From Pseudoalteromonas luteoviolacea (lineage in GTDB: Bacteria; Pseudomonadota; Gammaproteobacteria; Enterobacterales; Alteromonadaceae), in NCBI RefSeq assembly GCF_001750165.1, contig NZ_CP015411.1, positions 2,074,001 through 2,138,000 on the forward strand: DNA of 64,000 bases. Reading direction: 5' to 3'. The notes beneath the pieces were generated by a model. The model was not told the origin of the DNA and made no database searches. It saw nothing but the letters and a program-made list of their open reading frames with translations. This document shows positions 8,437 through 16,363 of this stretch, in pieces. How positions within the stretch are numbered: position 1 is the first letter of the stretch; every line of letters starts with the position of its first letter. Position numbers and translations under genes: made by a program.

Positions 8437-9405
8437 ATGAAAACCAACTTACCAATTAAAAAGTATTTTCCAACAGTAGGCCCTATTGCATATGGGTGCA
8501 TGGGACTAGGTGGCCAAGGGCCCCACATTTTGGAAGCTGATGTATTGCAAGCGCATAAGATCATTGACTGTGCCCTAGAGTCCAATATCCAATTTTTCGA
8601 TCATGCAGATATTTATCGAGATGGGCGAGCTGAACAAGTGTTTGGCAGGGTGTTATCTGAACGGCCTGATTTGAGGCCGAACATGGTAATTCAATCGAAA
8701 TGTGGTATCCGTAAAAAAAGTGGCGAGCACGTTGGGCGATACGACTTTTCGAGAGAGTGGGTGAAACACTCCGTAGATGGGATATTGTCACGCTTGAACA
8801 TTGAATATCTTGATGTGTTGATGCTCCATCGCCCAGACCCACTTATGCAGGTTGAAGAATTGGCAGAACAAATTTCTAATCTAAAAAATCAGGGAAAAAT
8901 CAATTATATTGCAGTATCGAATATGAACTTGCATCAAATTTCTTTCTTACAAGCAGCATTAGATATGCCCATAATTTCGAATCAGATTGAGATGAGCTTG
9001 GCAAAGCTCGATTGGTTGGATGATGGAGTAATGGTAGGCAGTCAGGGTAATCACTTAGTTGACTTTGTAAGTGGTACTTTAGAGTACTGTCAACAACATG
9101 AAATCCAATTGCAAGCATGGGGTAGCATGGCAAAGGGGCAATTTTCTGAACAAGGGTTATACTCTGGTGAGCTAAGAGTACGAAAAACAACGGAATTAGT
9201 TAAAGCACTAGCAAATAAGTATCAAGTGAGTACGGAAGCAATTGTACTGGCGTTTTTACTACGCCATCCAGCTAGGGTTCAGCCAGTGATTGGTACAACC
9301 CATGAAAAAAGATTAACAAATGCGATACAGGCAATTGATGTTTGCCTTGAGAGACATGATTGGTATGACTTATATGTGACCTCAAGGGGGAATCCTTTGC
9401 CCTAA
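8437..9405 (+). CDS. Aldo/keto reductase (YdhF-like)
   Basis: A 322-residue NADPH-dependent oxidoreductase of the aldo/keto reductase (beta/alpha)8 family. The catalytic tetrad is intact: D55 and Y60 (in FFDHADIY), K88 (IQSKCG) and H131 (LMLHRPDP). 'YIAVSNMN' and the C-terminal 'LRHPARVQPVIGTTHEKRL' supply the cofactor-binding pieces. The sequence around 'FDHADIYRDGRAE..FG' and 'LDVLMLHRPDPLM' is that of the YdhF/oxidoreductase subgroup, whose physiological substrates are not well known. It is transcribed away from the LysR gene and is probably its target. The start has GGAG 8 nt upstream. Confidence 0.92.
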   Translation: MKTNLPIKKYFPTVGPIAYGCMGLGGQGPHILEADVLQAHKIIDCALESNIQFFDHADIYRDGRAEQVFGRVLSERPDLRPNMVIQSKCGIRKKSGEHVGRYDFSREWVKHSVDGILSRLNIEYLDVLMLHRPDPLMQVEELAEQISNLKNQGKINYIAVSNMNLHQISFLQAALDMPIISNQIEMSLAKLDWLDDGVMVGSQGNHLVDFVSGTLEYCQQHEIQLQAWGSMAKGQFSEQGLYSGELRVRKTTELVKALANKYQVSTEAIVLAFLLRHPARVQPVIGTTHEKRLTNAIQAIDVCLERHDWYDLYVTSRGNPLP

Positions 9406-9441
9406 GTAAAACAGTGAGATCATAGAGCGAGGGGTATAACT

Positions 9442-9930
9442 ATGACAACACATCCATTTGACACGTTTAAGACTGAGTCAGGACACACGTTCTTTTTGAC
9501 GCCTTGTCCGGGTACGAAGGGCGTTGCACTCTTCACGTCGTTGAAACAACTTAAAGAGGCGAATGTAGCAGGTGTGATCACGCTTATGAGCGATGAAGAG
9601 CTCATTCAAAGCGGTGTGACTGGGTTACAGGCTGGTTGTGCCAGTGTTGAATTGTATTGGTGGCAATTTCCGATGCCTGATGACGGAGTACCAGATAAAG
9701 AGTTTAACTTGCGCTGGCAAAAGCATTTACAGCACATTTTACATGTTGTAACGCAAGGAAAAACTGTTGCAGTGCACAGCAAGGGCGGCTCTGGAAGGAC
9801 ATGCTTGATGATTGGTTTGCTTTTATTAGCACTTGGCCATACCAAGGCGCAATCTAAACGGCTAGTAACAACGGTGTGGCCAGACGCATTAACTAGATCT
9901 CCTCAAGCTCAATTCTTTGAACACTTCTAA
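9442..9930 (+). CDS. Dual-specificity-type phosphatase fold, catalytic Cys replaced by Ser
   Basis: A 162-residue protein with the cysteine-phosphatase fold (CDKN3/dual-specificity-like). The signature loop reads VHSKGGSGRTC (111-121): all features of HCx5R are present (H112, R119, the GG and GRT) except that the nucleophile at 113 is Ser, encoded AGC. The general-acid loop is retained (FPMPDDGVPD, D80/D81). A conserved 'GVALFTSLKQLKEANVAGVITLMSDEEL' N-terminal part is normal for the family. With no Cys nucleophile the protein is expected to bind but not turn over phospho-substrates, unless Ser supports another chemistry. It lies 36 bp after the aldo/keto reductase gene on the same strand and may be cotranscribed. 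Fold confidence is high; the role is unknown. Confidence 0.8.
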   Translation: MTTHPFDTFKTESGHTFFLTPCPGTKGVALFTSLKQLKEANVAGVITLMSDEELIQSGVTGLQAGCASVELYWWQFPMPDDGVPDKEFNLRWQKHLQHILHVVTQGKTVAVHSKGGSGRTCLMIGLLLLALGHTKAQSKRLVTTVWPDALTRSPQAQFFEHF

Positions 9931-9936
9931 TTAAGA

Positions 9937-9967
9937 GGTATTAGATTGGCAAGCCCAATCTAATACC
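9937..9967 (+). terminator. Hairpin after phosphatase-like gene
   Basis: Arms GGTATTAGATTGG (9937-9949) and CCAATCTAATACC (9955-9967) form a perfect 13-bp stem with a 5-nt loop, 7 bases after the stop codon. There is no U-run, so this is either a non-classical terminator or a 3' stabiliser. Confidence 0.5.
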
Positions 9968-10085
9968 TACTGCTCGAATAAAAAATACCTATCAGATTTG
10001 AAAATAATTCGAAATTTTAATTATCCTACTGATTTAGTTTGCTTTATTTTGTATTTTTACATCCGTTCTGCAATATCGTGAAATG

Positions 10086-10153
10086 TAAAAATCACAAAGT
10101 GGTCGTATCAGTGCTTTAAGCTCTTGAAATAAATGAGCTATTTGTGATTTTTA
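10086..10153. repeat. Long-armed inverted repeat
   Basis: TAAAAATCACAAA (10086-10098) is repeated inverted and exactly at 10141-10153. The enclosed 42 nt carries a smaller nested stem (AGCTC 10119-10123 with GAGCT 10135-10139). A folded transcript or a small mobile relic are both possible. Confidence 0.45.
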
Positions 10154-10344
10154 AGGGTGTATGTTCCTTTTATGATGTAATACCAAAAGCTCATTTTTCT
10201 AGCTTTAGGTAGAGCTTTTGTTTAGATATTGGTAATAATAACTGCAACTTTTGACATGGTCACTTGCTGAAAATTGGTACTTTGGTACTGGCTGCCCAGG
10301 GATGCTTGCTTATAACAGCTCGACACACACCGCTGGAGTGTTTT

Positions 10345-11397
10345 ATGCAACTATTTGAAACTGATACTACTCGCTTACCGAATGGCGCACGCCCGTTGGC
10401 AATTTACGTGCTTTTTACCTTACTACTATTGCTACTCACCCTTGTAAGTTTCCCAAGTAAAGCCTTGGTTGTCATGTCTGGGGAGTTAGATAAACATTTA
10501 AAGTCTTACAATTATGGCACTAAAGCAGACAACAAGTGGGTGCAACCAAGCCATCAGTATCAAACGCAGTTTCGGATGTTATTTGAAGTGTTTCATCAGC
10601 AAGATTGGCCGACGGCCAGTGAGCTTGCAAATGAATTAGATTATCAAGTCATTCAGTTTAATGATGTAGACACAGATAAAACTTATTATTTACTACAAGA
10701 GAAATATCAGCTACCAAGCGACAAGTTTATTGGCGGTGGCACATATGTGCTTAACACGTTAGGCAGCAATGCTGTGCTACAAGCACCACACCCGAAGAGA
10801 GACTCGTTTACGGGCACACAGGCAATAGACGCTTTTTTATATACGCAAACTAAGTTACTCATGTTGGCTGGCACACGACGAGACAGCAGTCATGATATTA
10901 GCGAGTGTACAGGTACAAATTATTCAGCCAGTGATGTTGCGCATCAAACTGAATCGTTATTTCAAGTGGTCCATGAATACATGAGCGATTACGACTTATC
11001 TACAGTATTTATCCAATACCATGGTTTTGGAAAAACAACACGAGCCAAATTACAAGCGCAGTGTGGTACTGATAACGATTTAATGCTTAATCTGAGTGAA
11101 ACAGTCCGATATTCAACAAATCCTAATGAGCATAGTATTTTGCACTCTATACGTCGAAGTGTTGAACACGAGGGGGTAATTAAGGCATGTGTGTATGGCA
11201 ATGACACAAAAAGTTTAGGCGGCACTTGGAATGTGCAAGGTCGCCACAGCAATGATTCTGTGGATAGTTGTCACAAAAGTGCTGAGGCATCATCAAAACG
11301 CTTTATACACCTAGAGCAAAGTTATGGTGTTAGAAAGTATCATCGAGCTGCAATGCAAAGACACCTTAAAGTGGCTTTGGACGAATATTTTCAATAA
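10345..11397 (+). CDS. Unrecognised membrane-anchored or exported protein
   Basis: A 350-residue protein I do not recognise with certainty. The ATG at 10345 is chosen (GGAG 8 nt upstream); the open frame extends to a TTG at 10264. Residues about 17-42 are a long hydrophobic stretch (IYVLFTLLLLLLTLV) that would act as a signal anchor. The rest is a soluble, probably periplasmic domain with 'GGGTYVLNTLG', 'QAPHPKRDSFTG', 'LMLAGTRRDSS', 'SASDVAHQTESLFQVVHEYM' and 'TVFIQYHGFG'. The spaced His/Asp/Glu residues (PHPKRD, QYHGFG, HLEQS) recall N-formylglutamate-amidohydrolase-like or zinc-peptidase folds, but this is a weak resemblance. A strong terminator follows at 11421-11457, so the gene is monocistronic. 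Confidence 0.65.
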   Translation: MQLFETDTTRLPNGARPLAIYVLFTLLLLLLTLVSFPSKALVVMSGELDKHLKSYNYGTKADNKWVQPSHQYQTQFRMLFEVFHQQDWPTASELANELDYQVIQFNDVDTDKTYYLLQEKYQLPSDKFIGGGTYVLNTLGSNAVLQAPHPKRDSFTGTQAIDAFLYTQTKLLMLAGTRRDSSHDISECTGTNYSASDVAHQTESLFQVVHEYMSDYDLSTVFIQYHGFGKTTRAKLQAQCGTDNDLMLNLSETVRYSTNPNEHSILHSIRRSVEHEGVIKACVYGNDTKSLGGTWNVQGRHSNDSVDSCHKSAEASSKRFIHLEQSYGVRKYHRAAMQRHLKVALDEYFQ

Positions 11398-11420
11398 AAC
11401 AATCTCCCAATCAGTAAACC

Positions 11421-11461
11421 AAGTTGCTAAAGAGAATTTGTCGCTCTTTAGCAACTTTTAT
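11421..11461 (+). terminator. Intrinsic terminator
   Basis: Arms AAGTTGCTAAAGAG (11421-11434) and CTCTTTAGCAACTT (11444-11457) pair over 14 bp with a 9-nt loop, followed by a T-rich stretch. It ends the gene at 10345-11397. Confidence 0.82.
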
Positions 11462-11580
11462 ATTCTATATAATAAACTTTTTTAAAATGGGGGCTTTGGT
11501 TCGGCGATCCTTTTGATTTTTTATTGTTTTGTCGGTAGGTTAGTATTTAGGCAAATATATATAATTATAAGGATGTTAGA

Positions 11581-11964
11581 ATGTTGGAGCGAGAAAAAGC
11601 TACACTCATAAATCAATATATCGAGAGTTACAATGATTTTAATATCGGGGGGATGCTGTCGTTATTTGATGATAGTATTGTGTTTGAAAATGAATCTAAT
11701 GGCGAAGTGAATGTCAGGGCCGAAGGCAAGCAAGAGTTTGAGAATCTTGCCAATGAGTCTGCAAAACTGTTTAGTCAAAGAAACCAAACAGTCACCAATT
11801 TGATTATCAACGACACCACTGCTCAGGTAGATATTGATTATTTAGGCGTACTTGCAGTTGATCTGTCAAATGGGCTAAAAGAGGGTGATGCGCTGACGAC
11901 ACAAGGTAAGTCTTACTTTGAATTTAAAAATGACAAAATTAGTTATATTAAAGATGTAAGTTAA
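11581..11964 (+). CDS. NTF2-like (SnoaL-type) protein
   Basis: A 127-residue cytoplasmic protein with the layout of the NTF2/SnoaL cone fold: an N-terminal helix 'INQYIESYNDFNIGGMLSLFDDSIVFEN', a central helix 'GKQEFENLANESAKLF', then a curved sheet ('VTNLIINDTTAQVDIDYLGVLAVDL...TTQGKSYFEFKNDKISYIKDVS'). Such proteins are either small isomerases/hydrolases or non-enzymatic binding domains, and no active site can be assigned from sequence. AAGGA lies 7 nt before the ATG. It stands alone between a terminator and a convergent membrane gene. Confidence 0.72.
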   Translation: MLEREKATLINQYIESYNDFNIGGMLSLFDDSIVFENESNGEVNVRAEGKQEFENLANESAKLFSQRNQTVTNLIINDTTAQVDIDYLGVLAVDLSNGLKEGDALTTQGKSYFEFKNDKISYIKDVS

Positions 11965-11984
11965 GCAATATGTGGCGAGCAGCA

Positions 11985-12018
11985 CTTGTGTAGTCAAATA
12001 TAACATTGGCTACACAAG
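11985..12018. terminator. Stem-loop between convergent genes
   Basis: CTTGTGTAG (11985-11993) pairs with CTACACAAG (12010-12018) over 9 bp with a 16-nt loop. It lies between the convergent NTF2-like gene and the spermidine-synthase-like gene. It has no strong U-run on either strand. Confidence 0.4.
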
Positions 12019-12042
12019 GCCATATCTAAGTAAAATTTAAAA

Positions 12043-14052
12043 TTATAGCTTTATATACGGTAATAAGCTGTGTTTTTCATCTGTCCATGGTGCTGTGAAT
12101 TGGTTTATATATACGTATCTATTTACTAGAGTAGATGTTGGCATTGACTCAATAAATACCTCATTGCTTGTCATGATGAGCCATCTAGATCCCAGCTGCG
12201 AGCTTGCACTGCTTTTAAAATCAAAAAGCAATAATGATTTATTAAAACGTAAGCTTAGGTTTGCCATAACAGGCATGAGATCAATATGGTTATTGGAAAT
12301 ATGCATGATTAATACACCGTTATTGCGCATTCTTTGCCAATACAACTCAAATGCTTCAGTGGTGAGTAAATGCGTAGGAATCACATCACTGGTAAAAGCA
12401 TCAATAACAATCGCATCTTGTTGAAAGGCACTTTGGGATATTTCTTTAGCAATCAACTGTCGACCGTCACCTATTTTTACCTCGATATCGGCCAAACTAT
12501 TATTCAGATAGCTGAAATACTTTTTAGCGACGTGGTAAACGGCTGGGTTTAACTCATAGAAAGTAATCGTGTCATGTTTTCTGCCTTGCGTTGCTAGCAC
12601 ACCTGCACCAAGGCCAATAATCCCTATGTTTATTGGGCCGTTTGCTTGCAAGGTCTTTATCGCTTTAGCAATCCCTGTTTTTCCGTGGTAATAGCCTGTA
12701 TTTGGGCTTGCACCATCCATTAGCTCGTAACCATGAATTGTTGTCCCATCTATAAGGCGGCGTTCAGTTGTATCGTTAATTGTGAGGTCTTTAACGGTTA
12801 GCATGCCATAGAAGTTCCTTTTGGTTATCACGTTAAGTGTTGTATACGCGTTATTCAATAGAACGAAGCTAAACGTAACTGACATGAGTATAATCAGGTA
12901 TCCGAGTTTCATGTATTTGGATACAGAGCATTGGGTGTAGTTGTATAGATGTAATGAAAAAATTGCGAGCAGCGTAAGAGGATACTCTAATGGCAGGTTA
13001 AAGATGACAGGTGCAAAAACTGAACTTGTGAAACTTCCAAGTACACTGCCAAAAGCAATACAGATATAGAAAGATGTCATTGAATGCTGGTTAGGCGCAA
13101 TTTGTCTCAATGCTCTGTGGCAGCTTAATGTACAAATAAATAATACGAGTGTATACATGCTGAACTGAGCGGCAGCGCTAAATTTACTACCTAAAAAGTA
13201 CATTAAAATACCCGCCAAAGTCGCAAAGACTAAAGCGGAGTTAGAGTAAAAACTACCGCTTTGCACTGGAAGTAAAAACGCAATGATAAAAGTGATCAAA
13301 TAAATCGCTAAAGGAATAACCCAAGTTAAAGGCATTGGCGGAATGTTAACGTTAATCATAAAGGTGGTAGAGCTTAACAGTAGAGAGCTTAGTGCTGCCA
13401 AAGTGATACATAGGAGGTGATGATTGAAAATAGTCTTGGTCGGCTTTGTTGGGCTTACCGATGTTTTTCGAGACACTTTGTGTGTGAGCAATGCCATCAG
13501 CGCGAAGAGGAGTGTCACTAATACGAGTAAAGCTAGAAACCATAATTCTTTGAGTGTAGTGAGAGCGAAGTAAACCTCAAATATAAATGGAAATGTTAGC
13601 AGTGCGATTAGGGAGCCAAAGTTTGACAGAGCGTACCAGTGATAGGGTACTGGGCTTTGGTTTAATAAACAATGCCATTTTTGTAACAGTACGGATGTGG
13701 TACTTAGCATGATAAAAATAGGACCTATTTGAACGGCAAGTGACACAACAACTGACCATATAGGTGGCAGTGTGTTGAGCGTACTTTGTTCCACGTGTGT
13801 ATATGTAACCGCCACAGCTATGATTAAAAGGACTTGGTGTAACGCAATTTGCCACTGTAGTCGCAAGTGGCGGATAAGGTGGATATATAAGTAGCCCAAC
13901 AGCACGCACGTCTGAAAGAAAAATAGTCCAGCTGACCAAATAGACGCTCCCCCACCAAACTGTGATAATTGTTCTTTAGTTAAAATTGGTTGAATTTGAA
14001 ATAATAAAAACGCGCTGAGTAAAATTATTAAGGTAAAAAGTACAGCCATCAT
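12043..14052 (-). CDS. Membrane-fused spermidine synthase-like protein
   Basis: A 669-residue protein with an N-terminal membrane half (about residues 1-400, some 11-12 hydrophobic helices) and a C-terminal cytoplasmic class-I methyltransferase-like domain of the SpeE family. In that domain 'INIGIIGLGAGVLATQGRKHDTITFYELNPAVYHVA' is the nucleotide-binding motif I with the acidic residue that holds the ribose, and 'KIGDGRQLI' and 'DAIVIDAFTSDVIPTHLLTTEAFELY' correspond to the catalytic region of spermidine synthases. This fused MFS/spermidine-synthase arrangement is widespread but its reaction is not established. It is divergent from the CadC-type regulator at 14184, sharing a 131-bp promoter region, so regulation by that protein is plausible. 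Confidence 0.85.
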   Translation of the reverse strand: MMAVLFTLIILLSAFLLFQIQPILTKEQLSQFGGGASIWSAGLFFFQTCVLLGYLYIHLIRHLRLQWQIALHQVLLIIAVAVTYTHVEQSTLNTLPPIWSVVVSLAVQIGPIFIMLSTTSVLLQKWHCLLNQSPVPYHWYALSNFGSLIALLTFPFIFEVYFALTTLKELWFLALLVLVTLLFALMALLTHKVSRKTSVSPTKPTKTIFNHHLLCITLAALSSLLLSSTTFMINVNIPPMPLTWVIPLAIYLITFIIAFLLPVQSGSFYSNSALVFATLAGILMYFLGSKFSAAAQFSMYTLVLFICTLSCHRALRQIAPNQHSMTSFYICIAFGSVLGSFTSSVFAPVIFNLPLEYPLTLLAIFSLHLYNYTQCSVSKYMKLGYLIILMSVTFSFVLLNNAYTTLNVITKRNFYGMLTVKDLTINDTTERRLIDGTTIHGYELMDGASPNTGYYHGKTGIAKAIKTLQANGPINIGIIGLGAGVLATQGRKHDTITFYELNPAVYHVAKKYFSYLNNSLADIEVKIGDGRQLIAKEISQSAFQQDAIVIDAFTSDVIPTHLLTTEAFELYWQRMRNNGVLIMHISNNHIDLMPVMANLSLRFNKSLLLFDFKSSASSQLGSRWLIMTSNEVFIESMPTSTLVNRYVYINQFTAPWTDEKHSLLPYIKL

Positions 14053-14183
14053 TCATTCTTTTTTTTATTAAGTGAGAGGACAGCGTGTATTAAAGCGTTC
14101 TATTTATGCTATTAAATCCAGCTAGAGATTGCCTTAAGAAAAGCTTAGTATATGAATCGTAAGCTTATTTGGGAGTTGTGAAG

Positions 14184-16178
14184 TTGAAGTTTAAAATAGG
14201 GAGTTATCACGTAGATGTTAAACGGTGTCAAATTACAGCTTTTAACGAGGTAATCAACATTGAGCCGAAAGTCATGGAAGTATTGGTTTACTTGTACTCC
14301 CATAAAGGTGAGGTGGTAAGTCAGGAAGAGATTTTTAGCGCAGTGTGGCCGAAAGCAATTTTTAACCCAAGCTCTGTTCAACGATGTGTTGCTATACTGA
14401 GAAAGGCTTTTGATGACGACGCTAAACAGCCATTTCTGCTAATTACTCATCCTAAAAGAGGATACAGCTTAGAAGTGCCAAGTCCTAAATCAAACACTTT
14501 AAAGTGTGTGTTTGGGGGTGGTATTGCTGTTTTGATAGTTGTTTTGGCGCTTGTGTCCCTCTTTTCAAATCAACAGCCTTACAAAAACGATTTTTCAGAT
14601 CTGTTGCCAATTAGTAGTAGTTCAGGTAATGAATTCGCTTTTATGACGTCACCAAATGGCTTGTATATTGCGTTCATACGAGACGAAGCAACCAGTAAAC
14701 ATATATGGATTAAACAACTTGATACAGGAATGGAAAAGCGCATTTCTCGCCAGCCGGGAGATTATTTAAGCTTAGGTTGGAGCCCAAACAGTAATGGCTT
14801 GGTTTTTACATTAAAAGAACAGGTAGGTTCATCATTACAAGTTACCACACTGGATCTAGTTTCAATGCTGCCCCTTGATCAAGAGGAGGCATACCGTACA
14901 ACAGATTATGTGATCTCAAGCCATAGATTGGACTGGGCGACGGATAATACGGTTTACTTTACTGAAAAACGCCGGGCAAGTAGTGATACTCAGCTAGTTT
15001 CATATAATCTTATTACAAAGGACAAGCGCGTTTTACATCAGTCAAAACAAACTGATTGGCTCTTAATGCAGTCTTTATCCCCTGATGAAGCATCTATAGC
15101 ATTAGGTTTTGAAGCAGGTCAAAATAAGTACCGAGTAGATTTACTTGACCTAAATAGTGGATACTCGAAGACGCTTGTAACGATTGAAGATGGATTAAGT
15201 GGACTAAGCTGGCATCCAGATAAAAAAAGCATACTGCTGAGTAAACGCAATGAAATACTCTCGATTGATCTGCAAGGCAGCGTGACTAAGTTACCGTTTA
15301 AAAATTATCAGATTGTGCGAGACGCGAGCTACTCATACAACGGTGAAGAGATTTTTATGGAGCTTGTGAAGGTGGACGTTGATATTTTAAGCGCGAATCG
15401 AGCAAGCGTTAAGACTTTGAAGCGCTTAGTCAACTCCTCCTCTGTGGACTTTTTGCCTGTATTTGCACCAGAGTCCTCGGTATTTGTGTTTGAGTCACAT
15501 CGTTTTGGTCAAAAGCAATTATTTTTATATGAGCAGGGGAAAGAGCGGCTGCTATTTAAAAATCCAGACAATGTTGAGCTGTTTGGCATTGCGTGGTCCA
15601 AAGATGGCAAATCTGTATTCACGGCTAGCAAAAATACAATATTCCGCATTGATGTTGCCTCAAATAAAGTTGAGGCAATCCCACATGTACACAGCTCATT
15701 CTATCTTCGTGAAGCATATCACCATAGTGATGCTTTATTGGTATCTTACCGTTCATCGGATGGAGTAGGGTTTCATGCGGCAAAGTTCGATTTGAAAACA
15801 GGTGAGTTGAAGGATTTTGAGGCTAAAGGTGAGAGATTGTCTTGTTATTCGATGGGGTTGGATAAAGCAGATAATATTTACTTTTCGAATACATCTGAGG
15901 TATTTAAGCGCACTGGTGCTGGTGAAGTTGAGCGCGTTTGGCAATCGCAAGCGGCAGGGATAATTGGTGTAACGACTGAGTCAAATCTGCTATTTGTCAC
16001 TTTGGAACAGGGTAGCCAGTATAAATTGGTAGAGTATGATTTATCGTCCGGTAATTCAGATGTAACTTGGATTGGCAATAATGAAGGTAAAATGCTGATC
16101 AATGCAGCGCATGACTATTCGCAGTTTCTATACCTCACTGAGCCAACACGTCAAAAGCGATTAGTTCGATTGCGATAA
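14184..16178 (+). CDS. CadC-type transmembrane regulator with PD40 propeller
   Basis: A one-component membrane regulator of about 664 residues. Residues 1-98 are an OmpR/CadC-type winged helix ('EPKVMEVLVYLYSHKGEVVSQEEIFSAVWP', 'SVQRCVAILRKAFDDD', 'ITHPKRGYSL'), residues about 108-127 a single transmembrane helix (GGGIAVLIVVLALVSLF), and the remainder a periplasmic beta-propeller with repeated TolB/PD40-like blades ('SPNGLYIAFIRDE', 'GWSPNSNGLVFT', 'SLSPDEASIALGFE', 'SWHPDKKSILLSK', 'AWSKDGKSVFTAS'). Such proteins sense a periplasmic signal and bind DNA directly from the membrane. The TTG at 14184 has GGGAG 8 nt upstream; a GTG at 14178 is too close to it, and the frame is open from 14169. 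It is divergent from the spermidine-synthase-like gene. Confidence 0.85.
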   Translation: MKFKIGSYHVDVKRCQITAFNEVINIEPKVMEVLVYLYSHKGEVVSQEEIFSAVWPKAIFNPSSVQRCVAILRKAFDDDAKQPFLLITHPKRGYSLEVPSPKSNTLKCVFGGGIAVLIVVLALVSLFSNQQPYKNDFSDLLPISSSSGNEFAFMTSPNGLYIAFIRDEATSKHIWIKQLDTGMEKRISRQPGDYLSLGWSPNSNGLVFTLKEQVGSSLQVTTLDLVSMLPLDQEEAYRTTDYVISSHRLDWATDNTVYFTEKRRASSDTQLVSYNLITKDKRVLHQSKQTDWLLMQSLSPDEASIALGFEAGQNKYRVDLLDLNSGYSKTLVTIEDGLSGLSWHPDKKSILLSKRNEILSIDLQGSVTKLPFKNYQIVRDASYSYNGEEIFMELVKVDVDILSANRASVKTLKRLVNSSSVDFLPVFAPESSVFVFESHRFGQKQLFLYEQGKERLLFKNPDNVELFGIAWSKDGKSVFTASKNTIFRIDVASNKVEAIPHVHSSFYLREAYHHSDALLVSYRSSDGVGFHAAKFDLKTGELKDFEAKGERLSCYSMGLDKADNIYFSNTSEVFKRTGAGEVERVWQSQAAGIIGVTTESNLLFVTLEQGSQYKLVEYDLSSGNSDVTWIGNNEGKMLINAAHDYSQFLYLTEPTRQKRLVRLR

Positions 16179-16294
16179 AAAGTGTGAATATTTAGACCTC
16201 GGCTTTCACAGGTACTCTATCTAAATTTAGTTCGAAGCAGAGAATATATTGGTGGTTTAGTGGATGCCATTGCTTTAGCGAAAGTGCAAAGTAA

Positions 16295-16326
16295 AAAGGC
16301 TTTACAAGTAACTTTGTAAAGCCTTT
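16295..16326. terminator. Bidirectional terminator between convergent genes
   Basis: AAAGGCTTTACAA (16295-16307) pairs with TTGTAAAGCCTTT (16314-16326) over 13 bp with a 6-nt loop. It separates the convergent propeller regulator and coiled-coil gene. Each arm ends in an A/T run, so it can work in both directions. Confidence 0.7.
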
Positions 16327-16363
16327 GACAACGTAGTGATTGCTTGATGTTAAAAAGGCATAT

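Larger units (their letters stand above)
9931..10344. other. Structured intergenic region, 414 bp
   Basis: No credible coding region. It holds three inverted repeats: 9937-9967 (13-bp stem), 10086-10153 (13-bp arms TAAAAATCACAAA and its complement, 42-nt gap with a nested AGCTC/GAGCT) and 10184-10220 (9-bp arms CAAAAGCTC/GAGCTTTTG). The rest is AT-rich. It could hold a 3' end, a small RNA or a decayed repeat. Confidence 0.5.

Noticed and set aside
12095..12424. Plus-strand 109-codon frame
   Set aside because: It is antisense to the spermidine-synthase-like domain and has no independent support.
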